From Chryseobacterium sp. (GTDB lineage: Bacteria; Bacteroidota; Bacteroidia; Flavobacteriales; Weeksellaceae), in contig JAITUA010000020.1 of the NCBI GenBank assembly GCA_031286615.1, forward strand, positions 620,001-684,000: a stretch of 64,000 nt of DNA, in the 5' to 3' direction. This document shows, in pieces, positions 33,584 to 42,586 of this stretch (its first letter is position 1; every line of letters starts with the position of its first letter). The notes under the pieces were generated by a model. It saw nothing but the letters and a program-made list of their open reading frames with translations. It searched no databases and had not been told where the DNA came from. The position numbers and the translations under genes were made by a program.

Positions 33584-34066
33584 TTACAAGAATGAAGAAT
33601 CAAAATAAAAAGGAAGCAGATCCTTCACCGCATGTACTTTTACAACCTCTTCATTCATGCTTGAGAAATAAAGATCTATATCTTCATGCTGCTTGGTCTC
33701 ATATTCTATCAGACTCTGGCGACATGCTCCGCAAGGAGGAATCGGTGGATTCTTTTCATGAAATTCCTTAGGGCCTCCTACCACGAAGATCTTTTTTATT
33801 TTCACATTCGGAAAGTTGGCAGCTACCCAAAAAAGGGTTGTTCTTTCTGCACAAAGTCCGGATGGATACGCTGCATTTTCCTGGTTGTTCCCGGAGTAGA
33901 TTTCTCCGTTTTCCAATAATACGGAACATCCTACCAAAAACTGAGAATATGGTGCATAAGCATTCTCACGAGCCTCTTTGGCTCTTTCAAATAATTGTTT
34001 TTCTATATCACTCAGTTCACTGCTATTTTTAAAATATTCGTAACTGATCTGTATGTCTTTTTTCAT
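33584..34066 (-). CDS. cdd: Cytidine deaminase
   Basis: Deaminates cytidine or deoxycytidine to uridine in pyrimidine salvage. The 160-residue protein has the zinc signature CAERTTLFW (Cys and catalytic Glu) and PCGACRQSLIEY (two Cys), with NAYAPYSQFLVGCSVL at the start. The 160 residues suit the homotetrameric type of small CDAs, with a longer N-terminus. It stands alone, convergent with the barstar unit. Confidence 0.95.
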   Translation of the reverse strand: MKKDIQISYEYFKNSSELSDIEKQLFERAKEARENAYAPYSQFLVGCSVLLENGEIYSGNNQENAAYPSGLCAERTTLFWVAANFPNVKIKKIFVVGGPKEFHEKNPPIPPCGACRQSLIEYETKQHEDIDLYFSSMNEEVVKVHAVKDLLPFYFDSSFL

Positions 34067-34165
34067 ATATTGTCAACTAAAAAAGGGGGGTAAAATTAAT
34101 TCTTTTTAATGAAGTGGGCAATATTTTATTCTTCCGCTAAAAAGTTCAATTTTTTAAGACTAAAA

Positions 34166-35218
34166 ATGTTATATACACCAATAAAATTCAGGAATGTAGA
34201 GTTGAAAAACAGATGGGTAATGTCACCCATGTGTATGTATTCATGTGAAAACGGAGAAGCTAATGACTTCCATTTTGTACACTATGGAAGCAGATCACAG
34301 GGCGGTACAGGTCTGCTGATTGTGGAAGCTACAGGAGTAGTGCCCGAAGGAAGAATTACCAATCACTGCATGGGAATCTGGAATGATGAACAGGCTGAAA
34401 AATTACAAAGAATTGTAGAATTTGTTCATAAAAACTCTGACAGCAAAATAGGAATTCAGCTGGCTCACGCCGGAAGAAAAGGCTCAACATGGAATAACCT
34501 GCAGATCTCTGTTGAAGAAGGCTGGGAAACCGTTGCCCCAAGTCCTATTCCCTATCATCCGACAGAAAGAATTCCACATGTTTTAAGTACAGATGAAGTA
34601 AAAGAACTGGTTCAGGACTTTAGAAAAGCGGCCAGAAGAGCAGTAGAAGCTGGCTTTGATATTATTGAAATTCATGGAGCACACGGATATCTGATTCATC
34701 AGTTTCTGTCACCACTTTCCAATATCAGAACAGACGAATATGGAGGAAGTTTTGAAAACAGAATCAGGTTTCTGATCGAAATTGTAGACGCTGTTAACGA
34801 AGAATTGAATGAAAATACAGCCTTTTTTGTAAGAATTTCCGGAACGGAGTATGCTGAGAACGGCTGGGATATTCAAAGCAGTGTAGAACTGGCAAAAATT
34901 TTAAAAGAACACGCTGTAGACCTTGTTGATGTATCAAGCGGAGGAAATATACATGGTGCAAAAATTTCGGTTTTCGATGGCTACCAGGTTCCTTTTTCTT
35001 CGCAGGTGAGAAATGAAGCCGGTGTAAAGACAGGAGCAGTAGGATTAATAACCAAAGTGGAGCAGGCTGAAGAAATCCTTCAGAAAGGCGATGCAGACCT
35101 TGTTTTTGTGGCAAGAGAAATTCTTAGAAACCCATATATTGCCGTTCAGGGATCTTTTGAAATGAAAGAAGAATGCTTTTTTCCACATCAGTATACCAGG
35201 GCCAAAATCTCTTCTTAG
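34166..35218 (+). CDS. Old-yellow-enzyme family NADPH oxidoreductase, YqjM-like
   Basis: FMN-dependent ene-reductase. The 350-residue TIM-barrel protein starts MLYTPIKFRNVELKNR with MCMYSC, the Cys characteristic of the YqjM subgroup, then QLAHAGRKGS (substrate His pair region), IEIHGAHGYLIHQFLSP, RTDEYGGSFENRIRF and DLVFVAREILRNPY. Start taken at 34166; the ATG at 34109 would add 19 residues not typical of the fold. Reduces activated C=C bonds such as enals; physiological substrate unknown. Confidence 0.92.
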   Translation: MLYTPIKFRNVELKNRWVMSPMCMYSCENGEANDFHFVHYGSRSQGGTGLLIVEATGVVPEGRITNHCMGIWNDEQAEKLQRIVEFVHKNSDSKIGIQLAHAGRKGSTWNNLQISVEEGWETVAPSPIPYHPTERIPHVLSTDEVKELVQDFRKAARRAVEAGFDIIEIHGAHGYLIHQFLSPLSNIRTDEYGGSFENRIRFLIEIVDAVNEELNENTAFFVRISGTEYAENGWDIQSSVELAKILKEHAVDLVDVSSGGNIHGAKISVFDGYQVPFSSQVRNEAGVKTGAVGLITKVEQAEEILQKGDADLVFVAREILRNPYIAVQGSFEMKEECFFPHQYTRAKISS

Positions 35219-35246
35219 GTAATGAAAATCTCATAAAAACTCAGAA

Positions 35247-35525
35247 ATGGATATCGAAGACTTTATGTTTACCTGTCCCAGTAAGAAATTTCTTGGGGTA
35301 GAATGTCTAGGATGCGGTGCTCAGAGAGCAATTGTACTCGTATTTGAAGGCAAATTTTCTGAAGCCTTTCAAATGTATCCTGCCGTATATACCTTACTGT
35401 TGTTTTTTTTCACTCTGGGCCTGAGCTTTATTGACAAAAAGAGAAAATACAGCAATATTTTAATGGGGTTGGTAATCATTAACCTTATCATTATGGTAAT
35501 TGGGTATGGATATAAGCATTATTGA
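35247..35525 (+). CDS. DUF2752 small membrane protein
   Basis: 92-residue protein with two hydrophobic helices (about 48-60 and 70-86). The opening FTCPSKKFLGVECLGCGAQRA is the DUF2752 signature (CPxK...LGCGxxRA), a family of small bacterial membrane proteins of unknown function. It follows the oxidoreductase gene by 28 bases. The 293-base gap downstream is the leader of the T6SS island. Confidence 0.8.
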   Translation: MDIEDFMFTCPSKKFLGVECLGCGAQRAIVLVFEGKFSEAFQMYPAVYTLLLFFFTLGLSFIDKKRKYSNILMGLVIINLIIMVIGYGYKHY

Positions 35526-35818
35526 TTTCACAAAAAAAGAGTGCTAAATCATTGATATTGAATAATGTGATTGTTTGTTGATTTCCTTTTGTTTACGCGA
35601 ATGCAAAGGATTGTATAGAAAAATTTCAATGAAAAATAAGGTAATTTAGTTTAAAATTCTAGAATTGATTTTTAATTCGAAATTTTGATAAATGTCGTAG
35701 AACTACTACAATTTATAAAACTGTTATCCAAAAACTTTTTAAATTAGAACATGAAGTCTATCTTTGTTATATAAATCCTATATCTGGGAACAGTTGTTAA
35801 TGATTAAAATTTAAGAAT
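35526..35818 (+). promoter_or_regulatory. Leader region of the T6SS island
   Basis: AT-rich spacer of 293 bases before hcp. TATCTTTG at 35759-35766 fits the -7 consensus TAnnTTTG, about 53 bases before the hcp ATG, but no TTG stands at the -33 distance. No terminator or repeat is seen. Confidence 0.35.
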
Positions 35819-36223
35819 ATGGCAGGAAATTCAAGAGGAATCTTAAAATTCAATGGAGGGGAAGGTCAAAAGTTATTAAAGCTTAACTACAGCGTGTCGA
35901 GATCTACAGACATTTCAGGACGTGTAGCATCTGATCCGTCAAACGCATTAATTAAAGTAACTATTGAAGCAACAGAAAAATCTGATGTTTTAGAAAGCTT
36001 ACTGAACAGCAAATATAAACCTACAAGCGGAGAAATAAACTTTAATAAATCTCACGAAGAAGGAACACTGATCTCTTTGAAGTGGGAAAACGGATATGTT
36101 ATCCAGCATGAAGTAGACTTTGATGCGGTAGACAGCAACAATATGCTCATCAGCTTTGTAGTAAGCGCTGAAAGCATTACGTATGGAAACTCATCTTATG
36201 ACGGACTTTGGCCAATGAGCTAA
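35819..36223 (+). CDS. tssD: T6SS inner-tube protein TssD (Hcp), subtype iii
   Basis: Forms stacked hexameric rings of the type VI secretion tube. The 134-residue beta-rich protein begins MAGNSRGILKFNGGEGQKLLKLNYS and ends SSYDGLWPMS; DISGRVASDPSNALIKVTIEA in between is characteristic of Bacteroidota TssD. Length matches the short Hcp of the T6SSiii. It is a single gene closed by a terminator, directly before vgrG, which is typical of orphan hcp-vgrG cargo islands. Confidence 0.92.
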   Translation: MAGNSRGILKFNGGEGQKLLKLNYSVSRSTDISGRVASDPSNALIKVTIEATEKSDVLESLLNSKYKPTSGEINFNKSHEEGTLISLKWENGYVIQHEVDFDAVDSNNMLISFVVSAESITYGNSSYDGLWPMS

Positions 36224-36244
36224 GTCTTTCATGAGCAAAAAATA

Positions 36245-36277
36245 AAAGACTGTCCTTAAATAAGACGGTCTTTTTTT
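36245..36277 (+). terminator. Terminator after tssD
   Basis: AGACTGTC (36247-36254) pairs with GACGGTCT (36264-36271, one wobble), followed by seven T. It separates the highly expressed tube gene from vgrG. Confidence 0.85.
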
Positions 36278-36373
36278 ACCTTAGACTATATTCAGAAGGC
36301 GCTTTTGTTTTTATTTTTAAATTCCCGGCCCGTTGAATAATCGTTTAGAAAATTAATCAAATCACTAAAAAAT

Positions 36374-38305
36374 ATGTCAAATACACCTGGAAAATCACAA
36401 GCGACGTCTTTTCGTCCGACGCAGAATGCAGATGGTATTTCCGAAAACCATCATACAGGTATCAATCGTTTGGTAAAACTTTCTCTTGTTATAGAAGGGA
36501 AAATTATCAAGTATTATAAACATTTTAAGCTTAAACAAAGCACCAGACGACACCACGAATTTACGCTGACACTGGCACATGATACCCTGGGAGACAGACA
36601 GACCCATTCATTGGAAGAAGCCAATAAGTTTCTTGGAAAAAGGCTTACAGCTGTTATTTCTTATAAAGATATAGATAATAGTCCGGAAAGAACCTTTGTA
36701 GGAGTGATTACCGGTGTAGGATTCAGCCAGGAACAAATGAGTTTGGGAAATATTGTCCTTACCGGATATAGTCCTACCATTCTTCTTGACGGGGCGCCTC
36801 ATATTCAGAGTTTTGGAGGTGCGCAGTCTGTAAATGTGGGAATCATTGCAGAAGAAGTGATTAAACAGGGAATTGACAAAAGCCGTTTTGATATCAGGGT
36901 AGATGCCAATAACTATTCTCAGATCATCTACAGCAGCCAGTATGATGAAACCCATTATAACTACCTGGCAAGAATGGCTGAAGCTTATGGTGAACAGTTC
37001 TATTATGACGGTGAAGTATTACACTTCGGAAAACTACCTGCTCAAAATAAGCCAATAACTCTTACTTACGGAAGCAGTGCCAATGACATAAAAGTGGAAT
37101 TGAAAGCTGTACATACCAAGCCGCAATTCTACGGTTATAACAGTAATAAAAACGAAAGACTGACTTCAGGTTCAACACCGATCAAACATGTGGGTGATCT
37201 GGCAAAAACAGCATACAGTCATAACGAGTCTATTTATAAAACTCCGGCTTTACAGATGGCTCCAATCAAAGCTACCACGCATCTTGATGTTGAGTATTCT
37301 CAAAAAAGTGCATCAGGAAGTGAAGCTGTCAACGTTTTTTCTGTTTCAGGAAATACAACAGTACCTTTCCTGCACCCGGGCTGTGTAGCAGATGTGCAGA
37401 TGCGCAAGCAGGATTCCAATGAAACCTCCTATTTTACAAGAATAATGATTACAGAAGCAGAACATGAAATTGACACAATAGGTCATTATAATGGAAGCTT
37501 CATAGGAATAGCAGCAGACACAGGATTTCTTCCAAAACCGGAATATACCCTTCCAAAAGCTGAGCCACAGACTGCAACCGTAATTTCCAATACAGATCCT
37601 GAAGGACAGGGAAGAGTCCAGGTAAGATTTGATTGGCAGACCAATGATACCACTCACTTTATCCGTATGATGAGCCCTGATGCGGGAGGAACAGATCAGA
37701 TTACCCAAAACCGTGGTTATGTAGCCATTCCTGAAGTAGGAGATCAGGTGATGGTCAACTTTGTTCACAGCCATCCGGACAGACCTTTCGTAATGGGAGG
37801 AATGTTCCATGGAGGAATTGCATTAGGAGGAGGAGTAAACAACCACCTTAAATCTATTCAAACCAGAAGCGGAATCAGAATTTTAATGAATGATGAAGAA
37901 GGTAGCGTAACGATCCTTGATCCGAGCGGAAATACGTATTTCATGGACGGACAGGGCAATATCAGCATGAAAGCGCCTAAAAACTTTACTTTAAATGCAG
38001 GTGACAATATCAATATCACAGCTGGAAAAGAAATTTCAATAGGAGCAGGTGCAAGCATTACCAGTACGGCGAATGACAATATTATTTCTATCGCAGGAAA
38101 GGATATGAAACTTACGGCTTCGGGAGATATCACAGAAACTTCCGATACGAGAACAGAAATGATTGAAAAAGAATTCAAGAGACAATCTGAAACATCCAAC
38201 GAAATAGCAGGTGAAATTTCTATGTTCAGCGAACTGGAAAATATGACCATGCAGAGTGGAAAGATCGTAGAATTCAACAGTGCTGAAAAATCAAAACTTT
38301 TCTGA
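36374..38305 (+). CDS. vgrG: T6SS spike protein VgrG (TssI)
   Basis: Trimeric needle tip. The 643-residue protein holds the gp27-like head (about 30-370: HHEFTLTLAHDTLGDR, FVGVITGVGFSQEQ, YDETHYNYLARMAEAYGEQFYYDG), a gp5-type OB-fold (about 390-470: PEGQGRVQVRFDWQTND, PEVGDQVMVNFVHSHPDRPFVMGGMFHG) and a C-terminal repetitive beta-prism (TRSGIRILMNDEEGSVTILDPSGN onwards, residues 500-600) with a short helical tail. No extra effector domain is fused. Cargo must be bound through the tip or the adaptor genes downstream. The next ATG is only one base after its stop. Confidence 0.95.
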   Translation: MSNTPGKSQATSFRPTQNADGISENHHTGINRLVKLSLVIEGKIIKYYKHFKLKQSTRRHHEFTLTLAHDTLGDRQTHSLEEANKFLGKRLTAVISYKDIDNSPERTFVGVITGVGFSQEQMSLGNIVLTGYSPTILLDGAPHIQSFGGAQSVNVGIIAEEVIKQGIDKSRFDIRVDANNYSQIIYSSQYDETHYNYLARMAEAYGEQFYYDGEVLHFGKLPAQNKPITLTYGSSANDIKVELKAVHTKPQFYGYNSNKNERLTSGSTPIKHVGDLAKTAYSHNESIYKTPALQMAPIKATTHLDVEYSQKSASGSEAVNVFSVSGNTTVPFLHPGCVADVQMRKQDSNETSYFTRIMITEAEHEIDTIGHYNGSFIGIAADTGFLPKPEYTLPKAEPQTATVISNTDPEGQGRVQVRFDWQTNDTTHFIRMMSPDAGGTDQITQNRGYVAIPEVGDQVMVNFVHSHPDRPFVMGGMFHGGIALGGGVNNHLKSIQTRSGIRILMNDEEGSVTILDPSGNTYFMDGQGNISMKAPKNFTLNAGDNINITAGKEISIGAGASITSTANDNIISIAGKDMKLTASGDITETSDTRTEMIEKEFKRQSETSNEIAGEISMFSELENMTMQSGKIVEFNSAEKSKLF

Positions 38306-38306
38306 T

Positions 38307-38477
38307 ATGGCCATTATAAAAACAGCAACCAATCTGCACATCACAGTTAAAGATTCTTACCATCTGAGCGTAGGAAAAAAGGTTGAAAAAATAGCAAAGA
38401 AAATCAATGTGGAAGCACACAGAGATAATCTGGTTTTAGCGAGTAACAAGAAGATTATGTCCCATGGTCATAAGTAA
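38307..38477 (+). CDS. 56-residue VgrG companion, unknown
   Basis: From ATG 38307, starting one base after the vgrG stop, the frame reads MAIIKTATNLHITVKDSYHL, then VGKKVEKIAKKINVEAHRDNL and ends SHGHK. It has no signal and looks like a short beta-hairpin that continues the repeats of the VgrG needle (DNLVLASNKKI). Too short to assign. Its last codons overlap the next gene by 14 bases. Translational coupling on both sides suggests it is real. Confidence 0.6.
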   Translation: MAIIKTATNLHITVKDSYHLSVGKKVEKIAKKINVEAHRDNLVLASNKKIMSHGHK

Positions 38478-39519
38478 ATATAATATACTGATTCTTTTTA
38501 TAGTATGCTGTTTCTCATTAACGAATTGTCAGAATAAAAAAATGGAAGAAAAATACAATTGGCTGGGAACTGTTTCTGCCCCACAGGAATATCCGATGGA
38601 AGTATATGAAGGAGCTATCGTTGCCGATGATTTCACTTACGGTTTTGATGCAATCTGGGGAACACAGAATACAGGATGGGGAAAAGAAGGAGGAACGATG
38701 AACGTGACCACCGAAAGGATGGATGCGCCTCATGAGCTGGAATTCACATGGTATTCTTTGGTAGAGAAAAAATTCTATACCGGAAAATGGAATCTGGATA
38801 AAGAAAAGATCAAAAAACTTTTTGACGAAGGATTTGTAGATCAGGATACGAAAAAGAAATCTACCTACAATTCATTTGTCGTAGGATTGGCTCCGCAAGG
38901 CAGAGTGGTCCTTTGGATGAAAGGAGCGGGAAACCAGAAAGAAATAGGAGCTTTCCAGGCTCATGATACGGTTATTACCAAAGAAAAAGCATACGATAAT
39001 GCTCAGTACATGCTGAAAGAAGGCTTTGCAGACAGAATGCTGAAAGATCCGTCTTATAAGACATTCAAGCCGGAAGTGCGTGAGAAAATTGAAAAAGAAG
39101 GATATCCTGCAGCAGATATTTATAATGTATTTAGAGAAAAATACAACTGGAAACCTTCAGTAGTTCTTCCGGAAGGAGCAACATGGATAGATTTCGGTTT
39201 TACCAATTATAACGGAGAACAGGAAAATCTTTTTGATCAGAGCTTAAAAGACAATACCTATAAAAGCCGGGCTGTTCCAAGCTTCTGCGGTTTTTACTGG
39301 AAAGATAAAAATAATAACAGGTATGCAGTATGGATAGATTCTTTTGATGATAAAGAAATATTTGAACTGTTTCAGAAGCTAGGTAAGGATAAAAACATTG
39401 ATCTTACCATTAAAGTCAATGAAGACAATACTAAAGTTTTGGTATCCTTAGAATCTGGAAAAGAAAAACTGGCCGTTACCAAAGCAAAAATCAGGGTATC
39501 CCGAAAGATAGAATCATAG
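38464..39519 (+). CDS. DUF2931-family lipoprotein, immunity candidate
   Basis: 351-residue lipoprotein: signal ending FSLTNC (Cys22) then KMEEKYNWLG. The body contains YPMEVYEGAIVADDF, LEFTWYSLVEKKFYTG and the second half EGATWIDFGFTNYNGEQENLF, PSFCGFYWKDKNNNRYAVW, a likely duplicated DUF2931 module. DUF2931 proteins are common beside Bacteroidota T6SS and polymorphic toxins; their function is unproven. Here it sits directly before the Tle1-like lipase gene (31-base gap), the usual place for a periplasmic immunity protein. The start overlaps the previous small gene. Confidence 0.75.
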   Translation: MVISKYNILILFIVCCFSLTNCQNKKMEEKYNWLGTVSAPQEYPMEVYEGAIVADDFTYGFDAIWGTQNTGWGKEGGTMNVTTERMDAPHELEFTWYSLVEKKFYTGKWNLDKEKIKKLFDEGFVDQDTKKKSTYNSFVVGLAPQGRVVLWMKGAGNQKEIGAFQAHDTVITKEKAYDNAQYMLKEGFADRMLKDPSYKTFKPEVREKIEKEGYPAADIYNVFREKYNWKPSVVLPEGATWIDFGFTNYNGEQENLFDQSLKDNTYKSRAVPSFCGFYWKDKNNNRYAVWIDSFDDKEIFELFQKLGKDKNIDLTIKVNEDNTKVLVSLESGKEKLAVTKAKIRVSRKIES

Positions 39520-39550
39520 TATTCACTCAGTCAATTTAAAAACAAGAACT

Positions 39551-40963
39551 ATGCACAACAATCAATTTGGAAGTTATACGCCGTCTGTATCCAAAGAGGA
39601 AGTACTGGATATTACCATTGGGATTTTTTTTGACGGAACCTTGAATAATAAAACCAATACCGACGAAAGAAAAAAAGGTACAGAGGCCCATAAAAGACAT
39701 GGCGGTAAATCTTCTGACAACACAAGTTACAACAATGATTGGAGTAATGTGGCCCGTATGTGGGATAATTATGATAAAAATTTCGGCATTTATATAGAAG
39801 GTATTGGTACAGAAGACAAAGAAGGAGACGCTACGTTGGGATATGCTTTCGGAACCGGAGAAACTGGTATCAGATCGAAAGTAAGAAAAGGCTGTGAAGA
39901 AATTGTAAAAAAGGTGAAAACCATTAAAGCAGAAAAGAAAGCCGATAAGATTGCCGTGCTTACTTTTGATGTATTCGGTTTCAGCCGTGGAGCTGCCGCA
40001 GCCCGTAATTTTGTATACGAAATAGGAAGAGCAAAATATAAAGCCACCTCACGAACCATTGCAAACGAAGCAGTTTCAGTGACCACCTATTCAGATGATG
40101 ACGGAAAAAGCGTTGCTACGGAGGAACTTCCAAAATGGGGACATCTTGGCCTTAAGCTCGAAGAAGCAGGATTAAAGGTAGACGTCTTGAAAGTAAGATT
40201 TCTGGGAATTTACGATACCGTTTCTTCCTATTCAAAATACCTGTCACCAGTACCCAATTTCAGCAATGATGTTGAAGAATTGAGCCTGAATGAGATTGGA
40301 AAAGCGCAGACTGTAGTTCACTTTATCGCAACCGATGAGCACAGAGAAAACTTTGACCTGACAAGAGTACATATCGGAACTGAAAAAACATTCCCCGGAG
40401 TACACTGTGACGTAGGTGGAGCTTACGAAAACGGACAGGAAACTTGGGAAGAAGTGGAAACATCATGGACAACCAGTACCAAATTAAAAGCATTAAAGAC
40501 AGAGCTTGAAACCGAAGGATGGTATGACAAAGGTCAGCTTACTATTACTCCCGGATTCTATCTGTCACTAAGAGGAACACGCTATCTGCTGAAGACATAC
40601 AGTTACATTCCTTTGCATTTTATGGCCGAATATGCTATAGATAAAGACCTTCCTATAACGGTAAAAAAACTGACAGACGATAAATATTCTATTTTGGATG
40701 ATCAGTTTTTAATAGGAATAAAAGACCGTCTCAGATCTTATGTAATGGGAGATGGCAAACCTTATTCCTTTAAACATTTTAAAGCGCTGCGTGATGCCTA
40801 TGGAGGAAATGAAATCCCGGAAAACCGTCAGGCAGCTTATCAGAAAGAAGTAAAGGAACAGGATGATTTAAGAACCCTTCGTCATAAATACCTTCACTGG
40901 TCAGCAAGAAGAGAAGGTATCGGGATGGATCCAAGGCCGAACAGAACAAGGGTTATCCATTAA
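39551..40963 (+). CDS. Tle1-like (DUF2235) T6SS phospholipase effector
   Basis: 470-residue alpha/beta-hydrolase-type lipase. IGIFFDGTLNN near residue 23, TFDVFGFSRGAAAARNFV with nucleophile S145 (GFSRG), and GIYDTVSSYSK and GVHCDVGGAYENG (candidate Asp and His regions) are the DUF2235/Tle1 signature. Such lipases hydrolyse membrane phospholipids in target cells after delivery by T6SS. There is no signal sequence, as expected for a T6SS cargo. Upstream DUF2931 lipoprotein is the best immunity candidate; vgrG is 1.2 kb upstream. C-terminal 60 residues are charged and helical. Confidence 0.88.
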   Translation: MHNNQFGSYTPSVSKEEVLDITIGIFFDGTLNNKTNTDERKKGTEAHKRHGGKSSDNTSYNNDWSNVARMWDNYDKNFGIYIEGIGTEDKEGDATLGYAFGTGETGIRSKVRKGCEEIVKKVKTIKAEKKADKIAVLTFDVFGFSRGAAAARNFVYEIGRAKYKATSRTIANEAVSVTTYSDDDGKSVATEELPKWGHLGLKLEEAGLKVDVLKVRFLGIYDTVSSYSKYLSPVPNFSNDVEELSLNEIGKAQTVVHFIATDEHRENFDLTRVHIGTEKTFPGVHCDVGGAYENGQETWEEVETSWTTSTKLKALKTELETEGWYDKGQLTITPGFYLSLRGTRYLLKTYSYIPLHFMAEYAIDKDLPITVKKLTDDKYSILDDQFLIGIKDRLRSYVMGDGKPYSFKHFKALRDAYGGNEIPENRQAAYQKEVKEQDDLRTLRHKYLHWSARREGIGMDPRPNRTRVIH

Positions 40964-41013
40964 ACTTTTAATAAGATTTATACAAAGAAAGAAATTGAAG
41001 CAGGAACATTTTT

Positions 41014-42057
41014 ATGCAGAAATATAACAAACATACCGTTCAGAAAGATGAAACTTTAAAAAGTATAGCCTCGCTGTACGGGTTGGATAAAGATGCATTA
41101 AAACTCTTCCATAATAACCACTGCGCTGTTAAGGATATGATTCTGATCAACCTTAACGGACAGAAAGAACTTTTTGTTCCGAGAACTGCCGTTGCAGATA
41201 AAAATATTCTGGTAAAATTCGGAAGAGGAAACAGTCTTGTTTTTCAGCCGGAAACTTCGGTGCGGAAATACAGCGTTGTTATTACCATTGAAAAAGGAGA
41301 AAATAAAAGCGAATTAAAATATGAAACATCAGTTCGCTGGCTGAAAACAGAGAAAGGACATCATTTTTTTGAAATAGACAGAACATCAAACCTCTATCTC
41401 AATGAAGAAGAAGTCAATGAAATTGCAGATCTCCTGGCATACAGAACCTCTAGGATTTTATATCCTCTACAGATCAGTACAGACGAACAGGGAAAGTTTG
41501 AAGCAGTGGAAAATGCTGAGGTATTTATCAAAAGATGGCCGGCCGTAAAAGAAGAATTGTATAAAGAATTTGAAGGCCAAACCGTAGACGAATACTGTGG
41601 TAAGATTGAAAAAATAATCAGCCAGCCTGAAGCTATAGATCTTTACCTTAGAAATGATTATTTCATCCGTGCCCTGTTTTTTGGGATATACCAACGTTTC
41701 GGACCGGATTATACAATAGAAATAATGACCACTTTTCCGGTAGTAGATAATGCGATTGAACCCAGATACAAGGTAGCATTACAAACAGATCCGTTAAAAG
41801 GAGAAACAGGGCTGATCACTGTAGAAGGATCAGGCAAATTATATGAAGAAAGAGACATTGATGATTTTATAAGAAGATCACCTTTTTCATTGATTATAGA
41901 AGACGAACCTGTGATGAATGAAAAAGGAACTTTCAGAATAATAAGCTATATGAAAGGAGAAACTTCACTTCCGGAGTCTCTTTATCTGGAATGCAGTATC
42001 ATGCTGCAGGAAGAGAAAAAGATTTCAGTATCAGTTTCAGGAATTGATAAAAACTAA
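41014..42057 (+). CDS. LysM-headed T6SS accessory protein, unknown
   Basis: 347 residues. The N-terminus (HTVQKDETLKSIASLYGLDKDALKLFHNN... to LFVPR) is a LysM domain; the remaining 290 residues are an unrecognised alpha/beta region with repeats of basic and acidic helices (NEIADLLAYRTSRILYPLQIS, WPAVKEELYKEF) and no catalytic motif. LysM domains at the start of cytosolic proteins in T6SS islands are thought to help dock effectors to VgrG or PAAR. No signal peptide. It follows the lipase gene by 50 bases and precedes the DUF4280 spike-tip gene by 29 bases. Adaptor role is inference. Confidence 0.65.
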   Translation: MQKYNKHTVQKDETLKSIASLYGLDKDALKLFHNNHCAVKDMILINLNGQKELFVPRTAVADKNILVKFGRGNSLVFQPETSVRKYSVVITIEKGENKSELKYETSVRWLKTEKGHHFFEIDRTSNLYLNEEEVNEIADLLAYRTSRILYPLQISTDEQGKFEAVENAEVFIKRWPAVKEELYKEFEGQTVDEYCGKIEKIISQPEAIDLYLRNDYFIRALFFGIYQRFGPDYTIEIMTTFPVVDNAIEPRYKVALQTDPLKGETGLITVEGSGKLYEERDIDDFIRRSPFSLIIEDEPVMNEKGTFRIISYMKGETSLPESLYLECSIMLQEEKKISVSVSGIDKN

Positions 42058-42086
42058 ATTACCATTTCACTAAAGATAAAATTAAT

Positions 42087-42575
42087 ATGGCAGAAAAACA
42101 TATTGTAGTACAGGGCGCCATGTGCAAATGCCAGTTCGGACAGGTTCCGGACAAGCTGAAAGTACTTACACACCAAAAAGAATATGCCAATGATAAAAGC
42201 GCTTCCAAAAAACTGATCGTTACCACGAAAGAAATAGGAGCAGCCACATTTGAAAAAAATACATTCGGAAACTGTACCAAAATGGGAGTTCCGCCGCCAC
42301 CTTGCAAGATCATGGTTACAGAATGGCAGAAGTTTTATGATAAAGTACAGCTCAGCAATGGCGGATATATCATTGTAGAAGACAGCAAGGCCGTTTGTGC
42401 CATTGCCGGAACTCCATGCATTGAGATTATAGACCACGGGCAGAGAGCAGAAGCCAGCCAGCAGAATTTTAAAAATGCAGATAAAGACGTCCAGCAGCAG
42501 ATTAATCCGTTGGTGGATTCCAGAGAAATGTATAACGAACAGCCTTCAGGAGGAGGTCAGGATGGTGCAATTTAA
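42087..42575 (+). CDS. DUF4280 PAAR-like spike-tip protein
   Basis: 162 residues beginning VVQGAMCKCQFGQVPDKLKV, a Cys-rich PAAR-like start, then FEKNTFGNCTKMGVPPPPCKI and KAVCAIAGTPCIEIIDHGQ. DUF4280 proteins have the PAAR fold features (Cys/His metal site) and cap VgrG in T6SSiii and related contractile systems. The last 40 residues are a flexible Gln/Gly-rich tail (PSGGGQDGAI). Eleven bases separate its stop from the following 943-residue gene, so the tip and the large protein are probably partners. Confidence 0.83.
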   Translation: MAEKHIVVQGAMCKCQFGQVPDKLKVLTHQKEYANDKSASKKLIVTTKEIGAATFEKNTFGNCTKMGVPPPPCKIMVTEWQKFYDKVQLSNGGYIIVEDSKAVCAIAGTPCIEIIDHGQRAEASQQNFKNADKDVQQQINPLVDSREMYNEQPSGGGQDGAI

Positions 42576-42586
42576 ATGATAAAAAA

